Shown piece after piece: positions 14,706 to 24,543 of a stretch of 48,176 nt of DNA. This stretch comes from an uncultured Bacteroidales bacterium (GTDB lineage: Bacteria > Bacteroidota > Bacteroidia > Bacteroidales > WCHB1-69). Location of the stretch: assembly GCA_905233585.1 (NCBI GenBank), contig CAJOFD010000014.1:1-48176 (forward strand), written 5' to 3'. How positions within the stretch are numbered: the first letter of the stretch is position 1; every line of letters begins with the position of its first letter. Both the position numbers and the translations under genes were made by a program. A model generated the notes under the pieces. The model was not told the DNA's origin and did not search any database. It saw only the letters and a list, made by a program, of their open reading frames with translations.

Positions 14706-16853
14706 TTAAAATGCTATTGAACGATTATCTTCTATTTTTACCATTTTTTGCAAAGTGGTATTCAAACTTCTTTGAACCCGATTGTTGAATATCATTTTGC
14801 GTTGTTCTGCCATCATTTGTTTTTGGGCAGACAAATCTTCTTCACCAACTGCTTTTGAAGAGTTGTCAATTTTTGTCACCTTAATCAAGTAAACACCCAT
14901 TTCTCCATCGGCAACAAATTGATGATTGGCTTTTTGTCCGAACAATTTACCTATTATTTTTTGTTCAGGACCATAATGTGAAAGATTATAATCAGCAAAA
15001 GAAGTTTGTATTCCGTTTTGTGCTTCCACAGCATATTTTTCAGCAATAGCCGACAAGGTCATTCCTGCTTGCATGTCTTTTGTTAGCATATCACTCAAAA
15101 TTGTTGCTTTTTTATCACGTTTTGCCATTGTTTCAGCATAACTTCTTATTTGTTCATTTTCCAAAGACATATTTCCTTTTGGATAAATACCTTTGAGTGC
15201 CACAACAATAAACATATCCTCTAAAGCATATACATTGGAAATATCTCCTTGTTTGGTCTTTTTGTCATATATCCATCTTACAATTTCTCTGCCATTAACA
15301 GTCATACCTGGCAAATTGTAAGTCATAGGTTCAACTCTTTCGAAAGAACGTTTGTTTAAATTTTTGTCCACAACAGCCTTGTCAAAATCCGCCAAAGAGG
15401 CCAATCCATTGACAAAAGTGTGTGCTTGACTTTCCAAATTATCGATAGATTCTTGAGAGGCAACAATTTCTTTTTTACCAATAGCAACTTGTATTTTGCG
15501 TACCGATGTTGTTTGACCTTCACATTTTACCACCAAAGTATAACCATACATTGGTACATCAAAAGTAAAAACATCGCCCACTTTTCCTTTCATAATAGAA
15601 TCAAACATATATTGCGTAGCAGGCTCACCATCTATCAAATCCATACGACCGGAATCTGGTTGTTGAGCCATAGGATAATCGGAAAACATTTCTGATACCG
15701 CATTAAAATCAACCATTGTTTTAGCAGCAGTAATTGCACTATCCAATTTAGCTTCATATTCTGCTTTGGTACGGGTTATTTGTTGATTCTTGTCTGTTGT
15801 GATAACAAAAGATGCTACCGAAAGTGTATCGGGACGCATGCGAACATTCAACAATTTTGCAAATGTCCAATAATCACCATCAACAAAAGGAGGTACCAAT
15901 GCACCTTCTTGTGCATTAAACAACATTGTATCTATGGCCGGTTGCAATTCACCTTGTTTAAAATAAGTGCTGTCAAAACGAGATGAAGGCATTCTGTTTA
16001 CAAAATCTTGAGGGCGTTCACTTGCAACAAATTCTTCATATGTTTTCATCACCTCATTTTCTATATTTTGCAAATCTGTCATGGTGGGTTCTATTTTAAA
16101 GATAACATATTCCACTTCGCGATATTCCTTATCTTGCACAAAGCGATATTTGTTTTCTTTATACCATTTTTCTATGTCTGCTTCGGTAACTTTTATTTTA
16201 TCATCACTAACAAGTTCATTGCTATAGGGCACTTGAAGCACATCAATAGTAGCCGTTAGATGATTTTCTTCTTCTTCTTTTTGTACAAATGCCGTTGGCA
16301 TATAGAAAGATTGGGTAATTAAATTAACATATTTATTGGTAGCGATTTCTCTTTCTATATAATGCTCCAACTCCAGATAACGACTTCTGACCGTACTATC
16401 ATATTGATCCATATTATCCAAAAATTGATTGGCTAACTGCATATTATATGATGTACCGTCAGAGAAGAAAGTCTGTGCATATTCATGTGCATTGGGACCA
16501 GAAACGGCACCCCTTAACTCTTCTGCTGTAACTGTTATACCAAGATAATCTGATTGTTCTGCTATCAAAACAGAATCCACCAACTGATTATACAAGGCTG
16601 TACCCACCTCATAATCTTCTTGTTGAGAAAGTGTTTGTTGACCAGAATTAATTCTGTAACGTTCTTTCATTTGCTCCAATTGAGTTACATATTCATTATA
16701 TGAAATATTACTTTTACTTATTTTAAGAAATTTGTCATACAACGTATTTGATCTTCTCTTTGAGAAATCTCCTAAAATAAATGCTAATAATGCAACTGCT
16801 ACAACGATAAGCAAAATTGTTGAATGTTTTCTAATGGAACCTATTGCTGCCAT
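14706..16853 (-). CDS. PpiD/SurA-like periplasmic peptidylprolyl isomerase
   Basis: The 715-residue protein has one N-terminal membrane anchor (residues about 13-28, ILLIVVAVALLAFILGD), a SurA/PpiD N-terminal chaperone region, and a parvulin-type PPIC domain near residues 343-445 (LSVASFVI, then FDVPMYGYTLVVK), followed by a second chaperone-like region. It is expected to hold and isomerise outer-membrane and secreted proteins on the periplasmic side of the inner membrane. Length and layout match PpiD homologues in Bacteroidota, which are longer than Escherichia coli PpiD. A -7 box lies 44 bases upstream, in the region shared with the divergent ackA. A DUF4878 lipoprotein follows in the same unit. 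Confidence 0.93.
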   Translation of the reverse strand: MAAIGSIRKHSTILLIVVAVALLAFILGDFSKRRSNTLYDKFLKISKSNISYNEYVTQLEQMKERYRINSGQQTLSQQEDYEVGTALYNQLVDSVLIAEQSDYLGITVTAEELRGAVSGPNAHEYAQTFFSDGTSYNMQLANQFLDNMDQYDSTVRSRYLELEHYIEREIATNKYVNLITQSFYMPTAFVQKEEEENHLTATIDVLQVPYSNELVSDDKIKVTEADIEKWYKENKYRFVQDKEYREVEYVIFKIEPTMTDLQNIENEVMKTYEEFVASERPQDFVNRMPSSRFDSTYFKQGELQPAIDTMLFNAQEGALVPPFVDGDYWTFAKLLNVRMRPDTLSVASFVITTDKNQQITRTKAEYEAKLDSAITAAKTMVDFNAVSEMFSDYPMAQQPDSGRMDLIDGEPATQYMFDSIMKGKVGDVFTFDVPMYGYTLVVKCEGQTTSVRKIQVAIGKKEIVASQESIDNLESQAHTFVNGLASLADFDKAVVDKNLNKRSFERVEPMTYNLPGMTVNGREIVRWIYDKKTKQGDISNVYALEDMFIVVALKGIYPKGNMSLENEQIRSYAETMAKRDKKATILSDMLTKDMQAGMTLSAIAEKYAVEAQNGIQTSFADYNLSHYGPEQKIIGKLFGQKANHQFVADGEMGVYLIKVTKIDNSSKAVGEEDLSAQKQMMAEQRKMIFNNRVQRSLNTTLQKMVKIEDNRSIAF

Positions 16854-16896
16854 AATAATTATTCGTTTTTTATGAATTAAAATTTAACACAATTTG

Positions 16897-16904
16897 CAAA
16901 AGTA
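16897..16904 (-). promoter_or_regulatory. -7 promoter box of the PpiD-like gene
   Basis: The minus strand reads TACTTTTG, matching TAnnTTTG, 44 bases before the ATG at 16853. It lies back to back with the ackA promoter. Confidence 0.5.
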
Positions 16905-16992
16905 ATAAAAAAATCAATACATATTAAAAAAAAGAAATTATTTTATTCGTGAAATATTAATTTTTCTGCATTTTTACAAAAGAAAATTTTAC

Positions 16993-17000
16993 TACCTTTG
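16993..17000 (+). promoter_or_regulatory. -7 promoter box of ackA
   Basis: TACCTTTG matches the Bacteroidota -7 consensus, 33 bases before the ackA ATG. The A-rich leader between them contains no Shine-Dalgarno sequence, as is usual for this phylum. Confidence 0.65.
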
Positions 17001-17033
17001 CAAACATTAAATCAAAAATAAAGAAACAAAAAA

Positions 17034-18236
17034 ATGAAAATATTAGTTTTAAATTGCGGTAGTTCATCTATCAAATACCAATTGATAGATATGGCCAATG
17101 ATGCCGAAGTAATGGCAAAAGGATTAATGGAAAGAGTCGGTTTGGAAATGGGAGAATTTACCCACAAGGCCAAAGGTAAAGACAAATATTATACTCAAGT
17201 GCCTATACCTTCACATGCAGCAGGTATCGAATTGTTGTTAAAAACTCTCACCAGCAAGGAGTTGGGAGTTATTTCCGATTTAAATGAAATAGGAGCATGC
17301 GGACATCGTGTTCCTCATGGCGGTGAATATTTCAAAACAAGCATGATTCTTGAAGATGAACAAATTGCAGAAATAGAAAAATTATGCACATTGGCACCTT
17401 TGCACAATCCGGGCAGTCTTGTCGGGATCAGAACAATGAAAAAATTGTTACCTAACGTAAAGCATGTCGGTGTATTTGACACATCATTCCACCAGACCAT
17501 GCCCGCTAAGGCTTATTTATATGCTCTTCCTTATGAATATTATACTAATGACAGAATACGCCGCTACGGATTTCACGGAACAAGTCATAAGTACGTGGCT
17601 CCGAAAGCTGCCAATATGCTTGGTATGGATTGGAAGGACAAAAAAATTATTGTTTGCCATTTAGGTAGCGGTGCTTCTATTTGTGCAGTTGACCATGGCA
17701 AATCAGTAGATACCTCTATGGGATTTACCCCTGTTGAAGGCTTGATAATGGGAACACGCTGCGGTGATTTGGACCTTGGGGCTTTGTTATTTATCGGTGA
17801 AAACGAAAATCTGACCTTCAAACAATTAAATGACTTAATCAATAAGAAATCAGGGTTGAGCGGTATCTCCGGCGGCAAATCAGACATGAGAGATATTCGG
17901 GCAGGCAGAGATGCAGGCGATGAACGTTGTACACACGCTTTCAATATGTTTGCTTATCGCGTAAAGAAATATATCGGGGCTTATGTAGCGGCTATGAATG
18001 GCGTTGATATTATCGCTATGACAGGCGGAATAGGTGAAAACGCTTGGTTTATGAGAGAACCTATTTTGGAAAACATGGAATATCTCGGCATTAAATTAGA
18101 CAAACAAGCCAACGAAAAGTTTGCAGGTTGCGATGGTATTATTTCTGCTGACGACAGCAAAGTAAAAGTATTATCCGTTACTACAAACGAGGAATTGGTC
18201 ATTGCCCAAGACACATACACCTTGGCAACCAAATAA
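17034..18236 (+). CDS. ackA: Acetate kinase
   Basis: The enzyme interconverts acetyl phosphate plus ADP with acetate plus ATP, giving ATP by substrate-level phosphorylation in a fermenter. The 400 residues carry the family signatures: NCGSSSIK at the N-terminus, GHRxxHGGE near 90-98, FHGTSH near 180, HLGSGAS (phosphate-binding loop), GTRCGDLD and GGIGEN near 331. One oddity is HRVPHGG: proline 94 replaces the hydrophobic residue that in other acetate kinases helps form the acetate methyl pocket. Phosphotransacetylase is not adjacent, although pta and ackA are often neighbours. The gene stands alone, with its own -7 box and a strong terminator. With korAB it fits a ferredoxin-based oxo-acid to acetate route. 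Confidence 0.97.
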   Translation: MKILVLNCGSSSIKYQLIDMANDAEVMAKGLMERVGLEMGEFTHKAKGKDKYYTQVPIPSHAAGIELLLKTLTSKELGVISDLNEIGACGHRVPHGGEYFKTSMILEDEQIAEIEKLCTLAPLHNPGSLVGIRTMKKLLPNVKHVGVFDTSFHQTMPAKAYLYALPYEYYTNDRIRRYGFHGTSHKYVAPKAANMLGMDWKDKKIIVCHLGSGASICAVDHGKSVDTSMGFTPVEGLIMGTRCGDLDLGALLFIGENENLTFKQLNDLINKKSGLSGISGGKSDMRDIRAGRDAGDERCTHAFNMFAYRVKKYIGAYVAAMNGVDIIAMTGGIGENAWFMREPILENMEYLGIKLDKQANEKFAGCDGIISADDSKVKVLSVTTNEELVIAQDTYTLATK

Positions 18237-18262
18237 GAGTATCATCTTTGTATTTCATAGTA

Positions 18263-18300
18263 AGAAGAGACTGTTCTTGATGATAGTCTCTTCTTTTTTT
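18263..18300 (+). terminator. Intrinsic terminator of ackA
   Basis: The perfect ten-base arms AGAAGAGACT and AGTCTCTTCT (18263-18272, 18285-18294) enclose a 12-base loop and are followed by a run of T. It lies 27 bases after the ackA stop. Confidence 0.9.
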
Positions 18301-18381
18301 ATTCATAAGACAATTAGACAAACTACACCATCCACATAAATCCACCCAACAGACTGCTATTTTAAACAATTTTCTTATTAC

Positions 18382-18410
18382 AAAAAAAAAGGCAGCCTTA
18401 TGGCTGCCTT
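18382..18410 (-). terminator. Intrinsic terminator of gcvP
   Basis: The arms AAGGCAGCC and GGCTGCCTT (18389-18397, 18402-18410) enclose a four-base loop. In the minus-strand transcript the hairpin is followed by a long run of U. It faces the ackA terminator. Confidence 0.92.
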
Positions 18411-18441
18411 GAATATACATTTTATTTTTTTAATCGTAAAT

Positions 18442-21291
18442 TTATTCAGATATACATTTGCAAACCAAATTTCTATCTCCGTAGGCATCATCTACTTTAG
18501 AAACTGTTGGCCAATATTTATCATCGTAAGGAAGTGGGAATGCTGCCTCTTGACGAGTATAAGCGTGATTCCATTCGTTTGCACAAATCACCTGCATAGT
18601 ATGAGGTGCATTGGCAATAGGATTATCTTCTTTAGAAAGTTTTCCGTTTTCTATATCGGCAACTTCTTTTCTAATCTGTATCAACGCATCGCAAAGTCTA
18701 TCCATTTCAGATAGCGGTTCACTTTCGGTAGGTTCAACCATCAACGTGCCATGAACAGGAAAAGCCACTGTTGGAGCGTGGAAACCATAATCCATCAAAC
18801 GTTTTGCCAAATCGCCAACTTGTGCACTCAAACTAAATGAATTACAATCTAATATCATTTCATGAGCCACTCTCCCCTTTGTTCCTGTATAAAGTATTTT
18901 ATAGGTATCTTTCAATCTTGACATCATATAGTTGGCATTTAAAATAGCATATCTTGTAGCTTCAGCCAAACCTTCAGCACCCAACATTTTGATATATCCG
19001 TAGGTGATAGGCAACAAAAGCGGATAACCAAAAGGAGCAGCAGAAACGGCAGAACCTTGTTTGCCACCAACTTCTACTTGACTGTGATTTGGCAAGAAAT
19101 CTTTCAATTTGCTATTTACACAGATAGGACCGACACCAGGACCACCACCGCCATGAGGCATGGCAAATGTTTTATGGAGGTTCAAGTGGCAAACATCAGC
19201 ACCCATTGTTGCAGGATTGGTCAAACCAACTTGAGCATTCATATTGGCTCCGTCCATATATACCAAACCGCCATTTTGATGAATTATATTAATAATATCC
19301 ATAACGGCTTCTTCAAACACACCATGTGTAGAAGGATAGGTTATCATCAAACAAGCCAAATTATCTTTATTTTGTTCTGCTTTTTGTCTTAAATCTTCAA
19401 CGTCTATTTCTCCACTTGCGGTAGCATTGACCACAACAATTTTCATACCTGCCATCGCTGCTGAGGCGGGATTGGTACCATGAGCAGAAGAAGGTATCAA
19501 ACAAACATTGCGGTGACCTGCATTGTTGGCATCGAAATATCTGCGGATAACCAACAAACCGGCATATTCACCGGAAGCACCTGACATAGGTTGCAAAGAA
19601 ACACCATCAAAACCGGTAATGGTAGCCAAATCGCGTTCTATTTCTTTTATCATTGTCAAATAACCTTCAACTTGGTCTGCGGGAACAAATGGATGAATGG
19701 CTTGGAAACGTACCCAACTGATAGGCAACATTTCTGCTGCGGCATTCAATTTCATAGTACAACTGCCAAGTGGAATCATTGCTCTATTCAAAGACAAATC
19801 TTTTATCTCTAATTTTTTGATATATCTCATCATCTCTGTTTCGCTATGATAACTATTGAAAACAGGGTGAGTCAAATAAGGAGATGTTCTTTTTAGATTT
19901 TCAGGCACATGAGCCATTGATAATGTTTGACAACAACCATTACAATTTATCTTTTCATGCGTTTTGCCTGCGGCAATAGCCAATACATTCAATATTTCAT
20001 CTATATCGTCTTTGGTTGTTGTTTCATCTATACTGATACCGATGCAGTCTTCGCAGATATAACGGAAATTGATTTCATGTTCAAGGGCTACTTGACGTAC
20101 TTTGTCAGTCTTTACAGGACATTCTATAGCCAAAGTATCAAAGAAATATTTATTGTGTTGTTTGTATCCCAATTTAGGTAATTCTTCGTTCAATTTTTCG
20201 GTCAAAACATTGATACGTGTTGCAATATCTTTGATACCGTCTTTTCCATGATAAACAGCATAGAAACCATTCATAATAGCCATCAAAGCCGAAGCGGTAC
20301 AAATGTTTGAAGTTGCTTTTTCGCGTTTGATGTGTTGTTCACGTGTTTGCAATGCCATACGATAAGCACGATTGCCTTGTTTGTCAATGGTTATACCGAT
20401 AATACGTCCTGGCATTTGACGTTTGAAATCTTCTGTACAAGCAAAGAAACCTGCAGTTGGACCGCCAAAGCCCATAGGCAAACCAAAACGTTGGGTTGAA
20501 CCCAAAACACAATCAGCACCCCATTCGCCCGGAGGAGTCAATAATGCCAATGCCATCAAATCGGTAGCAACAGCAACTCTTACGCCATGAGATTTCATCG
20601 TTTTAACAAAATCGGCATAATCAACAACTTCACCATATTGATTGGGATATTGTACCAATACGCCAAATATTTTATCGGAAAGAACCAAATCAGAACATTT
20701 GCCGACAACAACTTCTATACCTAAGAATTTTGCTCTTGTTTTAACAACATGCAAAGTTTGAGGGAAAACATCTTCAGAAACAAAGAACTGATTGGCATTG
20801 TTTTTCTGCATATCACGGCTACGTGCATTGAAAAACATAATCATAGCCTCTGCTGCTGCCGTTGCTTCATCAAGCAAAGAAGCATTTGCCAATGGCATTG
20901 CTGTCAAATCTGAAATAACAGTTTGATAATTTAACAAAGCCTCCAAACGACCTTGTGAAATTTCGGCTTGATACGGAGTATAAGATGTGTACCAACCTGG
21001 ATTTTCCAACACATTTCTCAAAATAACAGCAGGAGTTATACTGCCATAATAACCCATACCGATATATGACTTGTACAATTTGTTTTTCAAAGCCAATAGG
21101 CGAACATGATTCAAAAATTCTGCTTCTCCCATAGGAGCGTCCATTTTCAAAGGTTCTTTTAAACGGATTTTGGCAGGAATAGTTTGGTCTATCAATTCAT
21201 CTATAGATGAAACACCTATAACTTTCAGCATCTTTTCAACTTCTGCAGGACGTGGTCCCACATGTCTTGAAACAAAAATATCTCTATTCAT
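18442..21291 (-). CDS. gcvP: Glycine dehydrogenase (decarboxylating), P protein
   Basis: The P protein of the glycine cleavage system decarboxylates glycine with pyridoxal phosphate and passes the aminomethyl group to lipoyl-GcvH. At 949 residues it is the single-chain form, with the two homologous halves that other bacteria encode as GcvPA and GcvPB. The PLP lysine is Lys707 in NLHKTFAMPHGGGGPG. The N-terminal half starts FVSRHVGPR and keeps PYQAEISQGRLEALLNYQ; the C-terminal half has RAMIPLGSCTMKLNA. gcvT and gcvH are not in the window, so the system is dispersed. The gene has its own -7 box 40 bases upstream and its own terminator. Confidence 0.98.
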   Translation of the reverse strand: MNRDIFVSRHVGPRPAEVEKMLKVIGVSSIDELIDQTIPAKIRLKEPLKMDAPMGEAEFLNHVRLLALKNKLYKSYIGMGYYGSITPAVILRNVLENPGWYTSYTPYQAEISQGRLEALLNYQTVISDLTAMPLANASLLDEATAAAEAMIMFFNARSRDMQKNNANQFFVSEDVFPQTLHVVKTRAKFLGIEVVVGKCSDLVLSDKIFGVLVQYPNQYGEVVDYADFVKTMKSHGVRVAVATDLMALALLTPPGEWGADCVLGSTQRFGLPMGFGGPTAGFFACTEDFKRQMPGRIIGITIDKQGNRAYRMALQTREQHIKREKATSNICTASALMAIMNGFYAVYHGKDGIKDIATRINVLTEKLNEELPKLGYKQHNKYFFDTLAIECPVKTDKVRQVALEHEINFRYICEDCIGISIDETTTKDDIDEILNVLAIAAGKTHEKINCNGCCQTLSMAHVPENLKRTSPYLTHPVFNSYHSETEMMRYIKKLEIKDLSLNRAMIPLGSCTMKLNAAAEMLPISWVRFQAIHPFVPADQVEGYLTMIKEIERDLATITGFDGVSLQPMSGASGEYAGLLVIRRYFDANNAGHRNVCLIPSSAHGTNPASAAMAGMKIVVVNATASGEIDVEDLRQKAEQNKDNLACLMITYPSTHGVFEEAVMDIINIIHQNGGLVYMDGANMNAQVGLTNPATMGADVCHLNLHKTFAMPHGGGGPGVGPICVNSKLKDFLPNHSQVEVGGKQGSAVSAAPFGYPLLLPITYGYIKMLGAEGLAEATRYAILNANYMMSRLKDTYKILYTGTKGRVAHEMILDCNSFSLSAQVGDLAKRLMDYGFHAPTVAFPVHGTLMVEPTESEPLSEMDRLCDALIQIRKEVADIENGKLSKEDNPIANAPHTMQVICANEWNHAYTRQEAAFPLPYDDKYWPTVSKVDDAYGDRNLVCKCISE

Positions 21292-21330
21292 TTATTTATT
21301 GTTTTATGTTATTTTTTTATATTGAATTTG

Positions 21331-21338
21331 CAAAGATA
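21331..21338 (-). promoter_or_regulatory. -7 promoter box of gcvP
   Basis: The minus strand reads TATCTTTG, 40 bases before the gcvP ATG. I saw no glycine-riboswitch-like structure in the short leader. Confidence 0.55.
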
Positions 21339-21449
21339 GATTTTTTTTAGCAATAAATTTACAAAATTTCACAAAAAATCAGCAGACAAAACAACTATTC
21401 TACAAAACACAGCATTTTGCTGAGTAATAAAACTATTTTATGCCAATAT

Positions 21450-23330
21450 TTACAATTCTTTTATCGTTTTTACTATACTATCCACATCAAGTTTGCAAAG
21501 CGATTGCAATTGTGCTACCGACCCCTGCTCCACAAACACGTCATCTATACCAAGTATAGTTAATGGATTGTTGTAATTGTGCTGTTTCATGTATTCAGCT
21601 ACAACACCTCCCAAACCACCTGTTTTGACTCCATTTTCAATAGTAACAATCTGCTCATAATTTTGACAAACAAAATCCAACAGCGATTCATCGATAGGTT
21701 TTAGAAAAATCATATTGTAGATTCCAATATCAAAACCTTCTTGTTGTAAAATTTTATCAGCCTTTACCACATTGTTAGTGATATGTCCGATACCCAAAAC
21801 AGCAATTTTTTGTCCTTTTTTTACTTCTATTCCTTTTCCTATCGGCAATAGCGAAAAAGGTTCATTTTTCCATTGTTGCAATACTCCTTTTCCTCTTGGA
21901 TAACGAATGGAAAACGGAGACTTGGTTTGAGTTGCCGTGTACATTAAATTTCTCAAATCCATTTCATTCATCGGAGCTGACACTATCATATTGGGAATGC
22001 AACGCAAATAAGCCAAATCAAAAACACCATGATGAGTAGCCCCGTCTTCTCCGACAAGGCCTGCCCTGTCTATACAAAAAACAACGTGCAAATTCTGCAA
22101 AGCAACATCATGAATAATTTGGTCGTATGACCTTTGTAAAAATGAAGAATATATGTTGCAAAACGGAATATATCCATCGGTAGCCAAACCCGCAGAAAAA
22201 GTAACCGCATGTTGTTCGGCAATTCCCACATCAAAACAACGGTTAGGAAAACATTGCATCATCATATCCAACGAACAACCGCTTGCCATGGCTGGGGTAA
22301 TCCCCACAATTTTCTCGTTTTGTTCCGCCAAATCTATAATTGTTGTACCAAATACTTTTTGGTATTTTTCTATTTTATAGGGGTCAAATTCAGGTTGAAG
22401 AATATTTCCGGACACAGGGTCAAACAATCCTGGAGCATGATACAAGGTTTGACTTTCTTCCGCTTTTTTCAAGCCTTTGCCCTTCATGGTGATACAATGC
22501 AACAATTTAGGACCCTTTAAGTTTTTCAGTCGGGAAAGCACATCCACCAAATACAAAATATTGTGTCCGTCTACAGGTCCAAAATAACGGAATCCAAGCG
22601 ATTCAAACAAATTACTTTCTTTGAGCAAACTACCTTTAACCATATTTTGGGTATTCTGCATAACACTTCTGGCTTTTAAACCTTTGCCCGATAAAAGATT
22701 CCAAATCTTTGTTTTAAAACGGTTGTAGGTCGTTGAAGTGGAAAGTTTTACCAAATATTTGCTCATCGCTCCGACATTTTTGTCTATAGCCATTCCATTA
22801 TCATTGAGAATGACCAAAACATTGGCTTTTGCATTTCCTGCATGATTCAAGCCTTCAAAGGCTTCACCGCCTGTGAGAGCACCGTCTCCGATAACGGCAA
22901 TATGGTTCCGTGTTTTATTGCCCGACAAATCCGCAGCAACAGCCATACCTAAAATAGAGGATATGGAAATGGAAGCATGACCTCCGCCAAAGGCATCGTA
23001 AGGACTTTCTGTCATTTTGGGGAAACCGCTTATTCCATTAAGTTTTCGGTTATTTTCAAAGGCTTCTCGTCTGCCTGTGAGTATTTTGTGTGCATAAGCC
23101 TGATGTCCAACATCCCATACCAATTTATCGGTTGGGGTATCAAAAACATAATGAATGGCTACGGTTAATTCTATTGTTCCCAAACTTGCCCCCAGATGTC
23201 CGGGATTGTTGGCGGTTTGCTCTATAATATATTGTCGCAACTCCGTACACAATGGCTCCAACTGATTTTTAGGCAATTTTTTAATATCAGCAGGACTGTT
23301 TATGACCGGTAATATTTTATATTCGCTCAT
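21450..23330 (-). CDS. dxs: 1-Deoxy-D-xylulose-5-phosphate synthase
   Basis: DXS condenses pyruvate and glyceraldehyde 3-phosphate with thiamine diphosphate, the first step of the non-mevalonate isoprenoid pathway, which feeds quinone and undecaprenyl carrier synthesis. The 626 residues match the family. Visible motifs are GHLGASLG near residue 45, WDVGHQAYAHKIL, the TPP/Mg motif GDGALTGGEAFEGLNHAG near 150, the FDVGIAEQHAVTFSAG segment with its conserved catalytic Glu, and IRYPRGKG. It appears to be transcribed alone from a -7 box 17 bases upstream. Only a weak hairpin (21410-21422) follows it. Confidence 0.98.
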   Translation of the reverse strand: MSEYKILPVINSPADIKKLPKNQLEPLCTELRQYIIEQTANNPGHLGASLGTIELTVAIHYVFDTPTDKLVWDVGHQAYAHKILTGRREAFENNRKLNGISGFPKMTESPYDAFGGGHASISISSILGMAVAADLSGNKTRNHIAVIGDGALTGGEAFEGLNHAGNAKANVLVILNDNGMAIDKNVGAMSKYLVKLSTSTTYNRFKTKIWNLLSGKGLKARSVMQNTQNMVKGSLLKESNLFESLGFRYFGPVDGHNILYLVDVLSRLKNLKGPKLLHCITMKGKGLKKAEESQTLYHAPGLFDPVSGNILQPEFDPYKIEKYQKVFGTTIIDLAEQNEKIVGITPAMASGCSLDMMMQCFPNRCFDVGIAEQHAVTFSAGLATDGYIPFCNIYSSFLQRSYDQIIHDVALQNLHVVFCIDRAGLVGEDGATHHGVFDLAYLRCIPNMIVSAPMNEMDLRNLMYTATQTKSPFSIRYPRGKGVLQQWKNEPFSLLPIGKGIEVKKGQKIAVLGIGHITNNVVKADKILQQEGFDIGIYNMIFLKPIDESLLDFVCQNYEQIVTIENGVKTGGLGGVVAEYMKQHNYNNPLTILGIDDVFVEQGSVAQLQSLCKLDVDSIVKTIKEL

Positions 23331-23346
23331 TGTATCATCAATCTTG

Positions 23347-23354
23347 CAAAGGTA
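23347..23354 (-). promoter_or_regulatory. -7 promoter box of dxs
   Basis: The minus strand reads TACCTTTG, 17 bases before the dxs ATG, which implies a leader of about ten bases. Confidence 0.6.
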
Positions 23355-23448
23355 TGAAAAAAAACAGTGTTAAATTATAAAGTTATCAAATAATTTTCAT
23401 TTCCAAACTTTCAGCATTATTATTATGGTAAAAATCAAAAATAAATGC

Positions 23449-23456
23449 TACCTTTG
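23449..23456 (+). promoter_or_regulatory. -7 promoter box of the alpha/beta hydrolase gene
   Basis: TACCTTTG lies 24 bases before the ATG. Unusually for this window, an AAGGAG Shine-Dalgarno-like sequence (23468-23473) stands six bases before the start. Confidence 0.6.
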
Positions 23457-23479
23457 CATCTCAAAAAAAGGAGAAATAT

Positions 23480-24406
23480 ATGAAAAAAATTTGTTTTTTG
23501 TTGTTCGGTTTGCTGCTTGTCATCAATGGTTTTGCCCAAAATTATACGGAAGAATTTGCAGTAAAAGACACCAACCATTTGTTGTTAGACATTTACACCC
23601 CTTCAATAACATCGTCTGACACAAATTATCCGTGTTTGGTTTTCGTTTTTGGCGGAGGTTTCAAAACAGGTCAGCGCAATGCACCTATCATGATTAAAAC
23701 TTTTACGGAAATGGCCAAAAGAGGCTATGTTATTGTTTCCATTGATTATCGTTTAGGTCTAAAAGGTGTAACAAAAATGGGCGTAACCCACTTAAAAACC
23801 TTGGAAAATGCAATTCGTTTGGCCGTTGAAGATTTATATTCGGCCACAAGTTATATCTACAAAAATGCGGCTCGTTTGCATATCAATACCAACGAAATAA
23901 TGATTTCCGGTGTATCGGCAGGTGCAATTACGGTATTGCAAGCCGATTATTGGCTACACAATCGGCATGAAACCGCCCAAGTATTACCCGACAATTTTCG
24001 CTATGCCGGAGTTATTTCTTTTTCGGGAGCCATATTTTCCCGCAATGGAAAAGTAAAATATCCATACGGCAATCCGGCTCCAACGCTGTTTTATCATGGC
24101 GATGAAGACCATTTGGTAACTTACAATCAGGTTGCTTTTGCCAATCTCGGTTTTTTTGGAAGTAACAAATTGGTGCAACGGTTTGAAAAATTCAACTATC
24201 CATACCGTATCAAAAGAATGAAAAATTATGGGCATGAGGTTGCTACACTATTCCCTGATATGTTAGACGAAATTGATGAGTTTTATCAAAATTGGATTGT
24301 ATTGTCAAAAAAATACCAAATAGACGAAACATGGTACAATCCTGATTACCAACCTGATATGCGATGGCGTTTGTCTCCTTCCGATTTATACAAGAAAAAC
24401 AAATAG
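23480..24406 (+). CDS. Secreted alpha/beta hydrolase (carboxylesterase/lipase-like)
   Basis: The 308-residue protein has a signal peptide (MKKICFLLFGLLLVINGFAQ), so it acts in the periplasm or outside. The alpha/beta-hydrolase catalytic set is visible: an oxyanion-hole loop VFGGGF near residue 54, the nucleophile elbow GVSAGA with Ser146, an acid in HGDEDH (Asp208 or Asp210) and the histidine in NYGHE (His252). The early glycine-rich loop and the SIDYRLG segment place it near the carboxylesterase/BD-FAE-type esterases. The substrate is not evident. It is a single gene between its own -7 box and a bidirectional terminator, and it is one of very few genes here with a clear Shine-Dalgarno sequence. 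Confidence 0.9.
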   Translation: MKKICFLLFGLLLVINGFAQNYTEEFAVKDTNHLLLDIYTPSITSSDTNYPCLVFVFGGGFKTGQRNAPIMIKTFTEMAKRGYVIVSIDYRLGLKGVTKMGVTHLKTLENAIRLAVEDLYSATSYIYKNAARLHINTNEIMISGVSAGAITVLQADYWLHNRHETAQVLPDNFRYAGVISFSGAIFSRNGKVKYPYGNPAPTLFYHGDEDHLVTYNQVAFANLGFFGSNKLVQRFEKFNYPYRIKRMKNYGHEVATLFPDMLDEIDEFYQNWIVLSKKYQIDETWYNPDYQPDMRWRLSPSDLYKKNK

Positions 24407-24472
24407 GTTCGTTCGTTTTTATCACAGCATAAAAAGAAAAACATGCTAAATTTATTAAATTAAGCAATAAAT

Positions 24473-24511
24473 AAAAAATCACCCGGCTTTGTTAGTATTG
24501 GGTGATTTTTT
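24473..24511. terminator. Bidirectional intrinsic terminator
   Basis: The arms AAAAAATCACCC (24473-24484) and GGGTGATTTTTT (24500-24511) pair perfectly. The A run on one side and the T run on the other let it end both the plus-strand hydrolase gene and the minus-strand small gene at 24544-24771. Confidence 0.88.
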
Positions 24512-24543
24512 ACACATATTCTTCCTTTACATTCCGCCATAAT

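Noticed and set aside
16854..17033. RNA gene in the ppiD-like/ackA divergent region
   Set aside because: Two divergent -7 boxes explain the region. I found no tRNA-like cloverleaf or other structured element.
21292..21330. Glycine riboswitch before gcvP
   Set aside because: The leader between the -7 box and ATG is about 40 A/T-rich bases, far too short for a glycine aptamer.
21410..21422. Possible terminator of dxs (CAGCA/TGCTG hairpin)
   Set aside because: The stem has only five pairs and the following T run is weak and interrupted. It is not strong enough to list.
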